From Eriocheir sinensis (Eukaryota > Arthropoda > Malacostraca > Decapoda > Varunidae): a DNA stretch of 64,000 nt. This document shows, piece by piece, positions 47,206-58,433 of this stretch (its first letter is position 1; every line of letters begins with the position of its first letter). The position numbers were made by a program, and so were the translations under genes. The notes beneath the pieces are model-generated. The model ran no database searches. It was not told the DNA's origin and worked only from the letters and a program-made list of their open reading frames with translations. The stretch covers positions 13,093,857-13,157,856 of the forward strand of contig NC_066518.1 of NCBI RefSeq assembly GCF_024679095.1. Reading direction: 5' to 3'.

Positions 47206-47540
47206 CCCCACACTCCATACAAACCCATTCATCTCCTTCCATTCCCACCCCACGCCACCCATTCCCTATTTTTCTCCTCACCTTCTCCTCACCCTTCGAC
47301 ACCCTCTCTCACCTCCATACCCAACCTGTCTCTCCCCTCCTCCCTTCCCTCTCTCTCCCCTTTCATCTCCCCACCCATCTCCCCACCTCACCCCACCCCA
47401 CCTAAACCCTATTTTTTCCTCCCCTTCCCCTCCTCCCCCCCATCTCATTCTCCCCCTCCTCCCCCTTCATCTCATTCTCCCTCTCCCGCCATCCCCCCCG
47501 ACCCCCTTCCCCCCATCCCCCCCTTCCCAAAGTCCCTTCT
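47206..47540. repeat. C-rich low-complexity tract
   Basis: CCCCACC/CTCCCC-rich plus strand. The 198-residue frame over it is Pro/Ser/Leu/His-rich. Confidence 0.75.
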
Positions 47541-47574
47541 GACCCTTCTCGAAAATAGCCTTTTTAGATTAGGT

Positions 47575-47578
<4 letters not shown>

Positions 47579-47633
<55 letters not shown>
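47579..47633. repeat. (GT)n microsatellite
   Basis: About 27 GT units. Confidence 0.97.
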
Positions 47634-47636
<3 letters not shown>

Positions 47637-47739
47637 ACGTATATAACTCACAATCTTTCCTGAGCGTTATTACATTTTGCGTTTTTTTCTTTTTTCTTTT
47701 TTTTTCTTCCAGGCTTTAATTTAATTTCTTTCATTGCTT

Positions 47740-48540
47740 CTTATTGCCTTCCCTTCCTTCCTCCATTTTCTCTCCTCATCATTTTGGCATTTTTTTCTTT
47801 ATTATTATTATGTGGTGGTTATCCCTCCCTTCCTTTATCATCCCTTCCTTTCCCTCCCCTTTCCCTTCCCTCCCCTTCCCCTTCAGTCTCTTCCCTTCCC
47901 CTTCTTATCCCGTTGTTTCCCCTTCCTTCCCTTTTCCTTCCCTCTTTTCCCTTTTCTTCCCTCCTTTCCTTCCCCTTTCCTCCATTTTCTTTCTTCCCAT
48001 CTCCCTTCCCTTCCTTTCATCTCAGTCACCTTCCCCTTCCTTTCGCTTCCCTCCCCTTCCTTTCCTTTCAGTCACCTTCCCCATCCATCTCTCTCCATCC
48101 CCCTTCCTTTCCCTTCCCTCCCCCTTCCTACCTCTATCCCTCCCCTTCCTCCCCCCTTCCTTCTAAGCTTCACCTATGCTTTGAAACCTTTAGCAATCCC
48201 CTTAATTGCTTTCGTCTCCCTCCAAAATCCTATTACTCCTTCACGAATATTTTCTCCCCGCCGTTCAGTATAGTCCAGCGCAGGATCCCCCCCTCCCTCC
48301 CTCCCCCCCACCTTCTCTTCATTCTTCACTATCCTTTATCCCTCTTTTTCTCTTTCCCTCTCCTTCTCTTTATCTTTCTCCATCATTCCTGTCCTTCGCT
48401 TCCTATTCTTCACACTTTTCTATCCTTCCTTCTTTTCTACATCCCTTCACTCTCCTTCTTGCTCTTCATTTTCCATTCTTACACCATATTCTTTATCCAT
48501 CTCCCTCCCTTTTCCTCTCATTCCCTCTTTTTCTCCCTCT
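47740..48540. repeat. CCCTTCC pyrimidine tract
   Basis: Low-complexity C/T DNA with TTCATCTCAGTCACCTTCCCC-like phrases repeated about 60 bp apart near 48017-48082. Three overlapping frames (128-275 residues) are not genes. Confidence 0.78.
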
Positions 48541-49022
48541 TCCCGTCAGCCGTCACCCCCCCTCACCCAGCTTCATCCAACCTATCCCATAAGCTCCCCC
48601 ATTCCCTCTGAACCCATCCTTCCCTGCATACCCTCTTCCTGCATCATCCAACGTCACCCATCTCCTTATCTCCTCCATTTAACCTCCAACACACCCCTAT
48701 CATCACCCATCCATCTCCCTCCCTTTTCCTCCCATTCCCTCTTTTTCTCCCTCATCACCGGTAACCTACTCCCCTCTCACCCTCCTGTTCCCTCTTGCCC
48801 ATTCTTCACACTATCCTCCATCCCTCTCCTTCCCCCTTTTCCTCACCCTACCTAACTATCCCTCCTTCCATCTCTGCCCATTCCTTCTTTTTCTCCCTCT
48901 TCACCGGTAACCTCCTCTCACCCTCCTTTTCCTTCCTGTCGATTCTTCACTGTATCCTCCATCCCTCTCCTTCTCCCTTCCCTCGCCTTACCTAACTATC
49001 CCTCCTTCAATCTCTGCCCTTC
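48541..49022 (+). repeat. ~345-bp direct repeat, copy B, plus partial third copy
   Basis: Copy B (48541-48885) matches 46861-47205. Its 3' half is repeated once more at about 48886-49022 (CTTCACCGGTAACCTC through CTATCCCTCCTTCAATC). Copies B and the partial share ACCGGTAACC, which is absent from copy A, so the partial arose from B. Confidence 0.88.
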
Positions 49023-49089
49023 CCTCCAACCCTTCACACACTCCCTCTCTCCCTTTCCCTCTCTGCACCCTCCCCATGCATCCTTCCCC

Positions 49090-49260
49090 CCCTCCGCTTC
49101 CCCTCGACTCAGCTACTTGCATTCTCGGCTCGCCTGGTCCCTCACGCACTAGATCTTTCGCTGGGCCATATTGCGCCACGTAAATTACTTTGGGCGCGGA
49201 CATATGCAGGTTATTTCATATTTTGCTTAGCCGTCCAGCACGTTATTCTTCATCCGCGCG
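49090..49260. other. Unique DNA, no gene assigned
   Basis: Balanced sequence between pyrimidine and purine tracts. Confidence 0.4.
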
Positions 49261-49524
49261 GCCATGTGTTGAGGTGGGCGCCGGCAGGAAGGAAGGAGAA
49301 GACGAAGGGGAAGAAGGAAGGAAGGAAGGAAGGAGCGGGATAGTGATGGAGACGTTGTGATGGAAAAATGCGGGTGGTAGTAATGGATTTGAAGGAGGGA
49401 GGGATTGGAGGGGGTGTTTGTAGGGGTGGTGATGTTGGGGGTTAGGATGAAAGGGGAGTGAGGATGTTCATAGTTGGGTTAGTTTAGTGTATTTATCCCT
49501 TCAGTAAGCTATTCTCCGTCTCTT

Positions 49525-49563
49525 CTTCTTCCTCCTCCTCCTCCTCCTCCTCCTCCTCCTCCA
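49525..49563. repeat. (CCT)n tract
   Basis: 13 CCT units. Confidence 0.95.
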
Positions 49564-49660
49564 TCTGTATTCTCTTTTTTCCTTCATCTTCAACACCCAT
49601 TACATCTTTTTTTTTATTTCCTTCGTCTCAAAACAAGGACGAAGAGGAGACTTATGATAC

Positions 49661-49709
49661 CTCCTCCTCCTCCTCCACCTCCTCCTCCTCCTCCTCCTCC
49701 TCCTCCTCG
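49661..49709. repeat. (CCT)n tract
   Basis: About 16 CCT units with one CCA. Confidence 0.95.
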
Positions 49710-50116
49710 TTCATGGACAGGTGAGCCTCTCGTGGCGTCGGCAGTCAGGTGTGAGGCTGCCCTGAGGAAGACTCTCCCCCCCCCCCCTCCCTCCCAGCCT
49801 GCCCACACGACACAGGGCCAGCGATCAATGCACCTCCTCCTCCACCTCCTCTTCCTCCTCCTTTTCCTTTCCCTCCCGGTATTTATTTTCCCTCTTTCCT
49901 TCTCCTCCCTTCCTTCATTCCGTTTCCACTTCCTTCATCCCTCCCCCTTTCCATTTTATCAACCTTCCCTAACTATCCCTCCTCTTTCTCGTCCTCCTCC
50001 TCTTCCTCTTTCGCTTTACGCTTTTTTGTTGTTATGGAGATGATAATGGTTGTGGTGGTGGTGATGAGGTGGTTGTTGTTGTTGGCGGTGGTGATGATTA
50101 TGCTGAGAAATAAAGC

Positions 50117-50182
50117 AAGGAGGAGGAGGAGGAGGAGGAGGAGGAGGATGGTGATGATGATGATGATGATGAAGAGGAAGAA
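50117..50182. repeat. (GGA)n then (GAT)n tract
   Basis: About 10 GGA units followed by GAT units. Confidence 0.92.
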
Positions 50183-50279
50183 GGATAATGATTCGTATTG
50201 ATGGTTTTGAGTGAGGTACTACGACTTTACTACTACTACAGCGCTCCTTTGTAGTTCGTAATCGGATTTTCTTTCGGAT

Positions 50280-50545
50280 GGAGATTATTATTTTTCTTTC
50301 ATGTCGTCGTCTTCTTTTTTTCTTTTGCTATTTTATCCGTTTTTTTCACATTTCTTTTTTTTTTCTTTTTTTCTTTTTTTTGGCATTCGTTTTACAGGTA
50401 TTTCTTATATTCTTTTACGACGCCATCTTGTCTCCTCGTTGTTCTATTTTATTATTTTGTTCTTTGTATTTTTCTCTCTGTTTTCGTTTTCTTAATATTT
50501 CTGCCTCCTCTCTTCTTCGTTTTCCATGTTAAAAATGCGTTTTTT
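50280..50545. repeat. T-rich tract
   Basis: Mostly T with C. A strong acceptor-like CGTTTTACAG ends at 50397, followed by GTATTT. The donor is weak, so this is at best a minor recursive-splice candidate. Confidence 0.6.
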
Positions 50546-50672
50546 TTTGTGTGTGTGTATGTATATACTTTGTGTGTGTATGTATATATTTTGTGTGTGT
50601 ATGTATATATTTTGTATGTATATATTTTGTGTGTATGTATATATTTTGTGTGTGTATGTATTTATATTTTAC
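50546..50672 (+). repeat. ~22-bp GTGTGTATGTATATATTTT minisatellite
   Basis: Six units of GTGTGT(G)TATGTATATAT followed by TTT(T)GT, with GT number varying among units. Translations give Cys-Val-Tyr repeats. Confidence 0.92.
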
Positions 50673-51239
50673 CTCTTTTTTTATTTTGTTGTTTCATTTG
50701 ACTTATCTTCGTTTTTCTCTTGTTTTAAATATTTCTCATCTTTTGTTTCCTATTACTCACGTTCTTCTATTTTCCTTGTTTTATTATATTTTATTTTTTA
50801 TATTATGTTTTTATTTTATTTTGTTTCTCTCGTGTTTGTTATCCTATATTTGCTCTTATTAACTTTATTTTATTTTATTTACTCATCATATTTTTCATTT
50901 ACATTTTATTTTCTTCTATTTATTTCGTTTATCATCATTTATTTCGCTTCTCGTATCCCTCGTATCGTCGATTTTGTGATGGTCTTCCCTCCCCCTCACT
51001 TTATCAGGGTTGTCTTGTTCTTCTTCCCTTCGCTCGTATGCTGGTGACGTTATCATATCGTTATTTATTCCTCCTTTATGAGAGAGAGAGAATGAAGAAG
51101 TAAAAGGAGGCAGAAAGCGAATAACACAAGACAAATGTAAATGGGAAAAGTAACAAAGAAAATAAATAAACGAGAAGAGATGAGAAAATAGCAAAAAAAA
51201 AAACAAGAGAAAACAAAATTGTAAAGGGAATAAGTAATG

Positions 51240-51243
<4 letters not shown>

Positions 51244-51284
<41 letters not shown>
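51244..51284. repeat. (GA)n microsatellite
   Basis: About 20 GA units. Confidence 0.95.
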
Positions 51285-51289
<5 letters not shown>

Positions 51290-51640
51290 AGGTGAGTCAA
51301 TTGCAACTACCTGTGTTACGTCATGGATGAGTGAGCGGAGCGGCGGCGGGCTGGGTGGCTGGGTGGCTGGCTGGTTGGTTGGTTGGGTGAGGTAACCGCC
51401 TGCCTGGACGTACCTCACTCGAACCCTGAACCCGAGCGGTGGATGAATGGCTGACGGCTCACTGGACGCACTCAACCGGCGGGCAGGCAGGCAGGCGGGT
51501 AGGCAGGAAGCTGTTTAACATCAACATGAGCCTGGGCGGGGGATGAGGACGGCTGGTACACGGGGAAGAGGTGGAAGGGAAGGTAACAGGTGAGTGGGAA
51601 GGAAGCTGAGGTTGAGGTCGTACTCTTAGGCGCAATGCAG
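51285..51640. other. Unique DNA with GGCTG/GGCA tetranucleotide patches
   Basis: GGCTGGGT units at 51350-51385 and GGCAGGCAGGCAGG near 51482. No gene is recognised. Confidence 0.45.
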
Positions 51641-51969
51641 ACTCACATCAGTTATTTATAAAGGCCAAAAAGAAGGTAAATTGTTTTCTCAGTATTATTT
51701 TTTTTTAAGGGTTCACGTTACAGAAGCCTTGTTATACTCCCTAAGGCTAAGGTCGGTGCTCCTAGACGCTACCGACTCCCACATCAACTAATTCCAAAGG
51801 CCAAACAAAAGGAGGTAAAATGCGTTGTCAAGGGTGTTTGTTAGGGTTCGCGGTACAGAAGCCTTGTCAGACTCCCACCAGTGTCAAAAAATAGACTTGG
51901 TAAGGCTCACACAACTCCTACGAAAGTCATGTCAAATGTGCGTGTGCTTGGAAGCCGAAATGTTTAAGG
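51641..51969 (-). mobile_element. Foldback-family arm with 134-bp internal duplication
   Basis: The full arm (51775-51969) shows CACATCAA, AAAGGCCAAA, GGTTCGCGGTACAGAAG, CTCCTACGAAAGTCATGTC and CGAAATGTTTAAG in the order of the 24402-24762 left arm. Its first part is duplicated at 51641-51774, with ACTC(C)CACATCA starts 134 bp apart. Confidence 0.78.
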
Positions 51970-52395
51970 CCCTTTAAGTGGCTGGGTAGGTGAGGAGAAG
52001 GGAACAAAGTGGGTGGGGAGGGAGACTAAAGTGGTCTGGGAGGTGAGGGGAAGGGGAGAGGTGGTTGGGGAGGAAGACTTAAGTGGTCGGGTAGGTGAGG
52101 GGAAATGGACCGAGCAGGTGGGTGGGGAGGGAGCTAAGTGGTCGGGGAGATGAGGGGAAAGGGAACAAGTGGATGGGGACGGGGGAAGGGGAGAGGTGGG
52201 TGGGGAGGAAGACTAAGTGGCTGGGAGGTGAGGGGAAGTGGAACGAGCAGGTGGGAGCAGGTGGGTGGGGAGGGAGCTAAGTGGTCGGGGAGATGAGGGG
52301 AACGGGAACAAGTGGATGGGGACAGGGAAGGGACGAGGTGAGGGGAAGGGAAGGAGGGTGGGGAGAGAGGTAAGGTGAGAGAAGCGCGGTGAGGT
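51970..52395 (+). repeat. G-rich minisatellite with 143-bp higher-order unit
   Basis: Sub-units of AAGTGG(T/C)(C/T)GGG(G/A)AG(A/G)TGAGGGGAA type recur. The phrase GAGCTAAGTGGTCGGGGAG recurs at 52131 and 52274. The plus strand has many GGGG runs. Confidence 0.82.
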
Positions 52396-52680
52396 GAGCA
52401 GGCTAGCGGGCAGGTAATGCAAGTGACGGTTCGGGTCGGCTTGCAGGGTCATTACCTCATTTGGGCGGTGCGTGAGGCTGTCACTACTTGGCCCACCCTT
52501 CTGCCGCGCCTGATCAAGTGGCGGCAATTGGCAGAGTCAAACCCCGCTTTGTTTTGTCCTGCCTCGGAGGGGAAAACGGCTACCTCGCTGCCTTCTCTCT
52601 GACTCCGAGGATTAATAGGTTAATTTAGACCCAAAGCAGCAGCGTCTTGAACCACCTCCTGCTCCTCCGCCTCCTCCACC
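52396..52680. other. Unique DNA, no gene assigned
   Basis: Balanced, GC-moderate sequence. A 61-residue plus-strand frame (52417-52602) has a mixed composition but no recognised family. Confidence 0.4.
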
Positions 52681-53040
52681 ATCGCCAAGGAAGGGAGGGA
52701 AGGAGGGAGGGAAAGTTAGGAAGGGCAAGGAAGGCAAACAAACAAGGAAGTCAGATAGATGGAAGGAAGAGTTGGATAAGAGAGGAGAGATGATCGTTGT
52801 CCTAATATGGGAGGGTTGGGGTGGAGAGAGAGAGAGAGGATATCAAAGACCGAAAAAAATGATAGTGTTATGAGAAGGTCAGTAAAATATTCCTTCCTTT
52901 TCCTCCTCCTTCTTCCCCTTCCTCTTCCCTTTTTCGTTTCCCCTTTCCCATTCTCTAATTTTTCCCTCCCCTTCCCTTCCTTCATACCTTTCCCCCTTCC
53001 TGCATCCCTCCCTTCCAATTCCTACACCTTTCCTTATCAT

Positions 53041-53110
53041 CCCTCCTCCTCCTCCTCCTCCTCCTCCTCCTCCTCCTCCTCCTCTTCCTTTTCCTCCTCG
53101 TCCTCCTCCT
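53041..53110. repeat. (CCT)n tract
   Basis: About 20 CCT units with CTT and CGT variants at the right. Confidence 0.95.
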
Positions 53111-53184
53111 CTTGACCGTGACCTTCTCGGAACCGTGCCAGATTTTGCCTCCCCTCCCCTTCCAGCATCTTGCCTTCCATTCCT

Positions 53185-53391
<207 letters not shown>

Positions 53392-53446
53392 TGTGTATGA
53401 TGTTTGGTAATTGACTGAACAAGACAAGGGAATAGGGAAGGAATAT

Positions 53447-53448
<2 letters not shown>

Positions 53449-53499
<51 letters not shown>
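53449..53499. repeat. (GT)n microsatellite
   Basis: About 25 GT units. Confidence 0.97.
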
Positions 53500-53501
<2 letters not shown>

Positions 53502-53642
53502 GGCGGCGTCTCATTTCAAGTCTAATGATAACCAAAGTTTTTTCCCTCCTCTAATGAGTCTTTGAAACTCTAACTCCTGAGATTATTCTATTTTCGTACC
53601 TACGTCTCTTTCATTATTATTTGTGTGTGTGTGTTTGATGCC

Positions 53643-53644
<2 letters not shown>

Positions 53645-53697
<53 letters not shown>

Positions 53698-53722
53698 ATA
53701 GATAGATAGATAGATAGATAGG
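53645..53722. repeat. (GT)n then (GATA)n compound microsatellite
   Basis: 26 GT units followed by six GATA units. Confidence 0.97.
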
Positions 53723-54228
53723 TAGACGTTTTCTTTTTTTGGGTGCTGCTAGATACATTGATAACAGGAGTCTCTTGAACGACCCCAACCCGTTAGTGAC
53801 GCAGGCGAATTCTATTTATAGTGGCTGCCGTGATGTATGACTCTTGCTAGATACATAGACAGATAGATACACATATTCGAGGTCATCTATTCCTCTTGCT
53901 GGTGTCTGTCATTCAGTTAAAGGAAAGGATACGAGAACAAGAGGTTGAGGAGGAGGAGGAAGAGGAGAAACACGAAGGAAATATATGTTGGATGAAGAGC
54001 TGAGGGGAGTGAGAAAAGGCCGGAAAGAATGAATGCCAACAAAAGAAACAGGAGAAGGCTGCGTGGGGCGGCGCAAGGAAAGACATGTGAAGTTGTGTTG
54101 AGAACTAAAATGTTGGACAGAAAACACGAGGAGGAGGAGGAGGAGAGAGTGTTCGTAGACAAAGGAATGCTGAAGAGTGAGAAGGATGAAAGTTAACGAC
54201 CAGAAGAAGAAATTATGACAGAAAAATA

Positions 54229-54253
54229 TGAGAGAGAGAGAGAGAGAGAGAGA
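54229..54253. repeat. (GA)n microsatellite
   Basis: About 12 GA units, about 100 bp before a long complementary CT array. Confidence 0.93.
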
Positions 54254-54345
54254 ATGTATATATATGTTTTTCTTTTTCTTTTTCTCTTTTACCTTGTTCA
54301 GTTTAATTTTGCATTTATAATTCAAGTGACGGGAGAAAACGAGTA

Positions 54346-54349
<4 letters not shown>

Positions 54350-54434
<85 letters not shown>
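54350..54434. repeat. (CT)n microsatellite
   Basis: About 42 CT units. Confidence 0.97.
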
Positions 54435-54437
<3 letters not shown>

Positions 54438-54734
54438 CAATTATTTCATTTTGTTTATTTGTCTCCTTATCTTACTTTTTTTTTGTCTTGATGTTCTAGT
54501 TTATTTGTTTGTTTGTTTCCTCTTTATTCCTTGCGTCTCTTCTCTGTTTCCTTCTTCTCATCATTTTTGTATTTCCTGCTTCGTATTTTCCTTTTCCGCT
54601 ATTTTAATGTCCAAGTTATTTGTTTGTTTGTCTGTTTCCTCCTTCGTAGCATCCCTTCTGTTTCCTTCTCTATCGCATCTCTCGTTTATTTCCTTCTTCC
54701 ATGTTCCCCTCTTCTTTCCGTCTCTTCTGTTCCT

Positions 54735-55072
54735 GTTTTCCTGTCTCTTCCATCTCTCTTTTCCCGTCTCTTTCTATCTCTATTTTTGCGTCTCTTCTTT
54801 GTATCTCTGTCCTTCACCTGCCTTTGTTTCATCTCTCTTTTCCCGTCTCTTTCCATCTCTATTTTCGCGTCTCTTCTTTGTATCTCTGTCCTTCACCTGC
54901 CTTTGTTTCATCTTTCTTTTCCCGTCTCTTTCTATCTCTATTTTCGCGTCTCTTCTTTGTATCTCTGTCCTTCACCTGCCTTTCTTTCACCTCTCTTTTC
55001 CCGTCTCTTTCTATCTCTATTTTCGCGTCTCTTCTTTGTATCTCTGTTCTTCACCTGCCTTTCTTTCCGCCT
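54735..55072 (+). repeat. 79-bp minisatellite, 4 copies
   Basis: Each unit runs TTCCCGTCTCTTTC(T/C)ATCTC, TATTTT(C/T)GCGTCTCTTC, TTTGTATCTCTG, then TTCACCTGCCTT. Anchors lie at 54811, 54890, 54969 and 55048, exactly 79 bp apart. Because 79 is not a multiple of three, the same peptide appears in all three frames in turn, which explains three overlapping 192-238-residue frames with no gene behind them. Confidence 0.93.
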
Positions 55073-55290
55073 TTCTTTGGCCTCCTGTTAGTGTGTGTGT
55101 GTGTGAGTGTTTGTGTGTGTGTGTCCTTTGTTCTATTCCCGTGTTTCCTCTGCCAGGGTTTGCATAGCTTGAAGAGGCAGTCGTTTTCTTGGCCTTGCCT
55201 CGAGACGTGTGTGTTTATCTTATTCTCGCGCTCTTTGTTACCTCGTTCCTGTAATGGGATGTTTGGAATAATGGCAGAACGGGGGGAAGG
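55073..55290. other. GT run and unique DNA
   Basis: A short GT-rich run (55090-55124) is followed by unique sequence. CCTCTGCCAG at 55148-55157 resembles a splice acceptor but no exon can be defined. Confidence 0.4.

Positions 55291-55291
<1 letters not shown>

Positions 55292-55353
<62 letters not shown>
55292..55353. repeat. (GA)n microsatellite
   Basis: About 31 GA units. Confidence 0.97.
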
Positions 55354-55356
<3 letters not shown>

Positions 55357-55479
55357 ATTTGCAGTGGTATTTTTTTTTTTTTAACCAGCTTTTTCATGTT
55401 AATAATAAGAAAATGAGGTGAGAAGGGAAGGAGGAGGAGGAGGAGGAGGAGTTGACAGCAAAGTAGAATAGTTAGACTG

Positions 55480-55990
55480 GAGTTTTCTGCTTTGTTTTTG
55501 TTTTTGCCTTGAGCTGTAAAAACAAAGCTCAAGGATAATATAGAGAGATCAGTGACCTAGTTGGCTGTGTGGAGGGAGGAAACAGCCACCACAGTGTCTA
55601 CAAAGCGGAGTGGCAGGAGGCGAGGAAATATTGGATGGAGGAGGAGATGGGTGGTGGAGGCGGGTGGTGCATGGAACGGAGCTTCTAGAGTGGCTACATA
55701 CGCTGCCTTGACCGAGTGACACCGTGTCAGGAGTGTCGCGACAGTTGGCCGCGACCGTTTGCTTCCCCCGGCGACATGACGCTTCCTAGTCTAGTGTCGC
55801 AGTCCGGGGAAGTGAGTGCTCGGCGTGTTCCTGATGTCGAGGGGAGACGCGCACTGCCTTCCGCCTCCGGTGCTGAAGATGTGCCCCCATGCCTGCCAGG
55901 AGGTGCCTCGTTGCTAGGGGTGATAGGGAGAGAGGAGTGGGCTGACTTGAGGCTGCGGCACTGTCTGTTGCATCCTGGGAGATAGTTACA
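55480..55990 (+). other. GC-rich unique DNA, possible retroelement scrap
   Basis: The segment is non-repetitive, with an 89-residue plus-strand frame at 55716-55985 of mixed composition. Its end reads LLGVIGREEWADLR, which loosely resembles the linker before integrase in some gypsy-type Pol proteins. This resemblance is weak and no other Pol motif is visible. It may equally be unique non-coding DNA. Confidence 0.25.
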
Positions 55991-56480
55991 TAAGGGTTGT
56001 AGTCTTTTGTGAGCTTTTCTTTGGTGTGTTTTCTAATACTTTTTTTTTGTTATTTGCCTTTCTCAATATTCAGGTTCAGTGTGCATATTTATATATACGT
56101 AGAAAATCTTTGCGTCATAATACGATCATGCTACTGGGGGACAGTTTATAATTTAATTCATCAACAGGTGGTTACTTACTTCAATATTTTTTCTTTCAAT
56201 GACGCCACTGATTGTCTAAGTTTATCTGCTCGAAATATAAGGAACCAGAAGGAGTGTATATATACTTGACAAGCGATGCAAGAAAGTATTTTGTTGTTGG
56301 TAGTAGATATAAATCGAAGAGATAACGATTTTGTTCCGAATAAAAAAAAATATACAGAAAACATCGTTCGAAGGAGGAAAATATAGTGAATGTAAATATT
56401 TAATATGACAGAAACAAAAGACGAACGAACAAGAGAACGAACCTAACGAAGAAGGTGCGGGACAAGACGAAGAAAACGAA
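55991..56480. other. AT-rich unique DNA, no gene assigned
   Basis: Non-repetitive. An 86-residue plus-strand frame (56009-56269) has no recognised motif. Confidence 0.4.
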
Positions 56481-57480
56481 GACGAAGAAGACGAAGGAGG
56501 AGGAGGAGGAGGAGGAGGTGAAGGTGAAATCTCTCTCTCTCACTCTCCGACACGGCGTCATCCTTTTTCACGAAACCTCTTCATTTCCGCAGCTAAGGGC
56601 GCTCACTCTTCATTAAGGCTCACAAAGGCCCTCGCAGTCTGTCTCGGGCCTCTCTATTGTCCCAAGCCCCAGGGGAGGGAGGGGCAGCCTGGATCACGGG
56701 GCCGAGGAAGGAGCTGCAGGAGGAGGAGGAGGAGGAGGAAGAGGAGGAGGGAGGAGGAAGGGTACGAGCCTGAAGCAAAGGTTTTTCTTTTCTTTTCCTT
56801 CCCTCTTGAATTGATGACAAAACCCCTGAAAAGAGAGAGAGAAGAATGTGGATGTGTGGTAAGGAAGGAAGGGTGGAAGAGGAGGAGGAGGAGGGAGGTG
56901 TTGAGGAGAAGAAGAAAAAAGGAAGACGAGAGGGGAATAGGTATGGAGGAATGAGGAGGAGAAGAAAAAAATAGACGAAGGAAAAAGAAGAAGGAAGGTG
57001 ATGGAAGAGAAGACAGAAGAGGAAATGAAGGAAAGAAGTGGACACGAAGGAGGAAGGAAATGAAGAAAAAGTTGAGGAAAGAGGAAGTAAAAGAAAAGAA
57101 AGGAGGAGGAGGAGGAGGAGGAGTTAAAACTAAAGGAGTGGTTACGAGGAAGAAGAAAACGAGTGAAGAAGATTGAGGTGGAGGAAGAGGAAGAGGAGGA
57201 GGGGGGAGTGAAAATAAAGATTGGAAGAAGAGCTGAAACGGAAGAAGCAGAAGGTGGAAGGAAGGAAAGGAGAAAAGGAGAAAAAGAAATGGTGGAGGAG
57301 GAGGAGAAGGAAGATGAAGGTGGACGAAAAAGACAAAGGGAAAAAGAAATAACAAGATAAAGAAGAAAAAGAAAAAAACGAAGAAGGCGGAAATTGAGAA
57401 CGAGTCGGAGAAAGCAAATTGGAGGAGGAGGAGAAAGAGGAAGAAGAAGAAGAAGAAGAAGAAGGAAGACGAGGATCAGG
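56481..57480. repeat. GGA/GAA purine tracts around a short unique core
   Basis: GGA blocks lie at 56495-56520, 56718-56760, 56876-56900 and 57103-57125, with GAAGAA tracts at 57425-57465. The stretch 56560-56715 is unique. Long frames on both strands are Glu/Lys- or Ser/Leu-rich low complexity. Confidence 0.75.
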
Positions 57481-57860
57481 AACTACAAGAGTCAGCACGG
57501 AATCCATTAGTGTCATTCCCATGGAGTTTGTTTACAGAAGAACAAGAACAAGACTACACTTAAGGAGTTATTTTGCATTCACGTATGTCTGAGTCCTGCA
57601 ACACTTACACTAAAGGACTTATTTCGTAGTCACTTACGTCTGAAACCTCCATCCCCAACACTGAAGGACTTATTTCGTAGTCTTCGTGATTTTTTTTTTT
57701 TTTTTTTTTTTTCGTGCCCGAGTGTCGAGCCCTTTCGTGATGACTGTAGCGTTTCCAGTGCGAGAGCTTTTTGTAGGTTTATTGCACGGAGTAGTTTGCG
57801 GCAGCGACGGCCTCCACCTCTCACAAGACGCCCTGAATGAGTGGGTGTCCAATGCTTTCA
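57481..57860. other. Unique DNA with a ~60-bp degenerate repeat
   Basis: CTTA(A)GGA(G/C)TTATTT...CA(T/C)T(A/C)CGT recurs near 57560, 57613 and 57662 (AAGGACTTATTTCGTAGTC appears twice exactly). A T23 run follows at about 57689-57711. Confidence 0.7.
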
Positions 57861-58433
57861 GTTAACCGCTGTATTAATTTTGTCTGTTAACCGCTGTATT
57901 AATTTTATCTGTTAACCGCTGTATTAATTTTGTCTGTTAACCGCAGTATTAATTTTGTCTGTTAACCGCTGTATTAATTTTATCTGTTAACCGCTGTATT
58001 AATTTTGTCTGTTAACCGCTGTATTAATTTTGTCTGTTAACCGCTGTATTAATTTTGTCTGTTAACCGCTGTATTAATTTTGTCTGTTAACCGCTGTATT
58101 AATTTTGTCTGTTAACCGCTGTATTAATTTTGTCTGTTAACCGCTGTATTAATTTTGTCTGTTAACCGCTGTATTAATTTTGCCTGTTAACCGCTGTATT
58201 AATTTTGTCTGTTAACCGCTGTATTAATTTTGTCTGTTAACCGCTGTATTAATTTTGCCTGTTAACCGCTGTATTAATTTTGTCTGTTAACCGCTGTATT
58301 AATTTTGTCTGTTAACCGCTGTATTAATTTTGTCTGTTAACCGCTGTATTAATTTTGTCTGTTAACCGCTGTATTAATTTTGTCTGTTAACCGCTGTATT
58401 AATTTTGTCTGTTAACCGCAGTATTAATTTTGC
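57861..58433 (+). repeat. 25-bp minisatellite, 23 units in perfect register
   Basis: Units start GTTAACCGCTGTATTAAT at 57861 and every 25 bp to 58411, with no indel. Variants are sparse: CCGCAG for CCGCTG in the fourth and last units, TTTAT for TTTGT and TGCCT for TGTCT in a few. Each unit contains GTTAAC and ATTAAT palindromes. The low divergence indicates recent expansion or homogenisation. Confidence 0.98.

Noticed and set aside
47734..48611. 275-residue Pro/Ser/Leu/Phe frame
   Set aside because: Low-complexity pyrimidine DNA with no signal or domain.
51580..51597. CAGGTGAGT donor near 51590 as an exon end or ratchet point
   Set aside because: The upstream DNA is purine-rich with no acceptor, and no coding exon precedes it.
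54451..55384. Apparent repeat protein of 192-238 residues
   Set aside because: The same peptide appears in three frames because the 79-bp unit shifts frame; there is no single coding frame.
55716..55985. Gypsy-type Pol fragment
   Set aside because: Only a loose resemblance in about 14 residues; no protease, reverse transcriptase, RNase H or integrase motif nearby, so it is kept only as a low-confidence remark.
57861..58433. CRISPR array
   Set aside because: Units are directly contiguous 25-mers without spacers, so this is a minisatellite.
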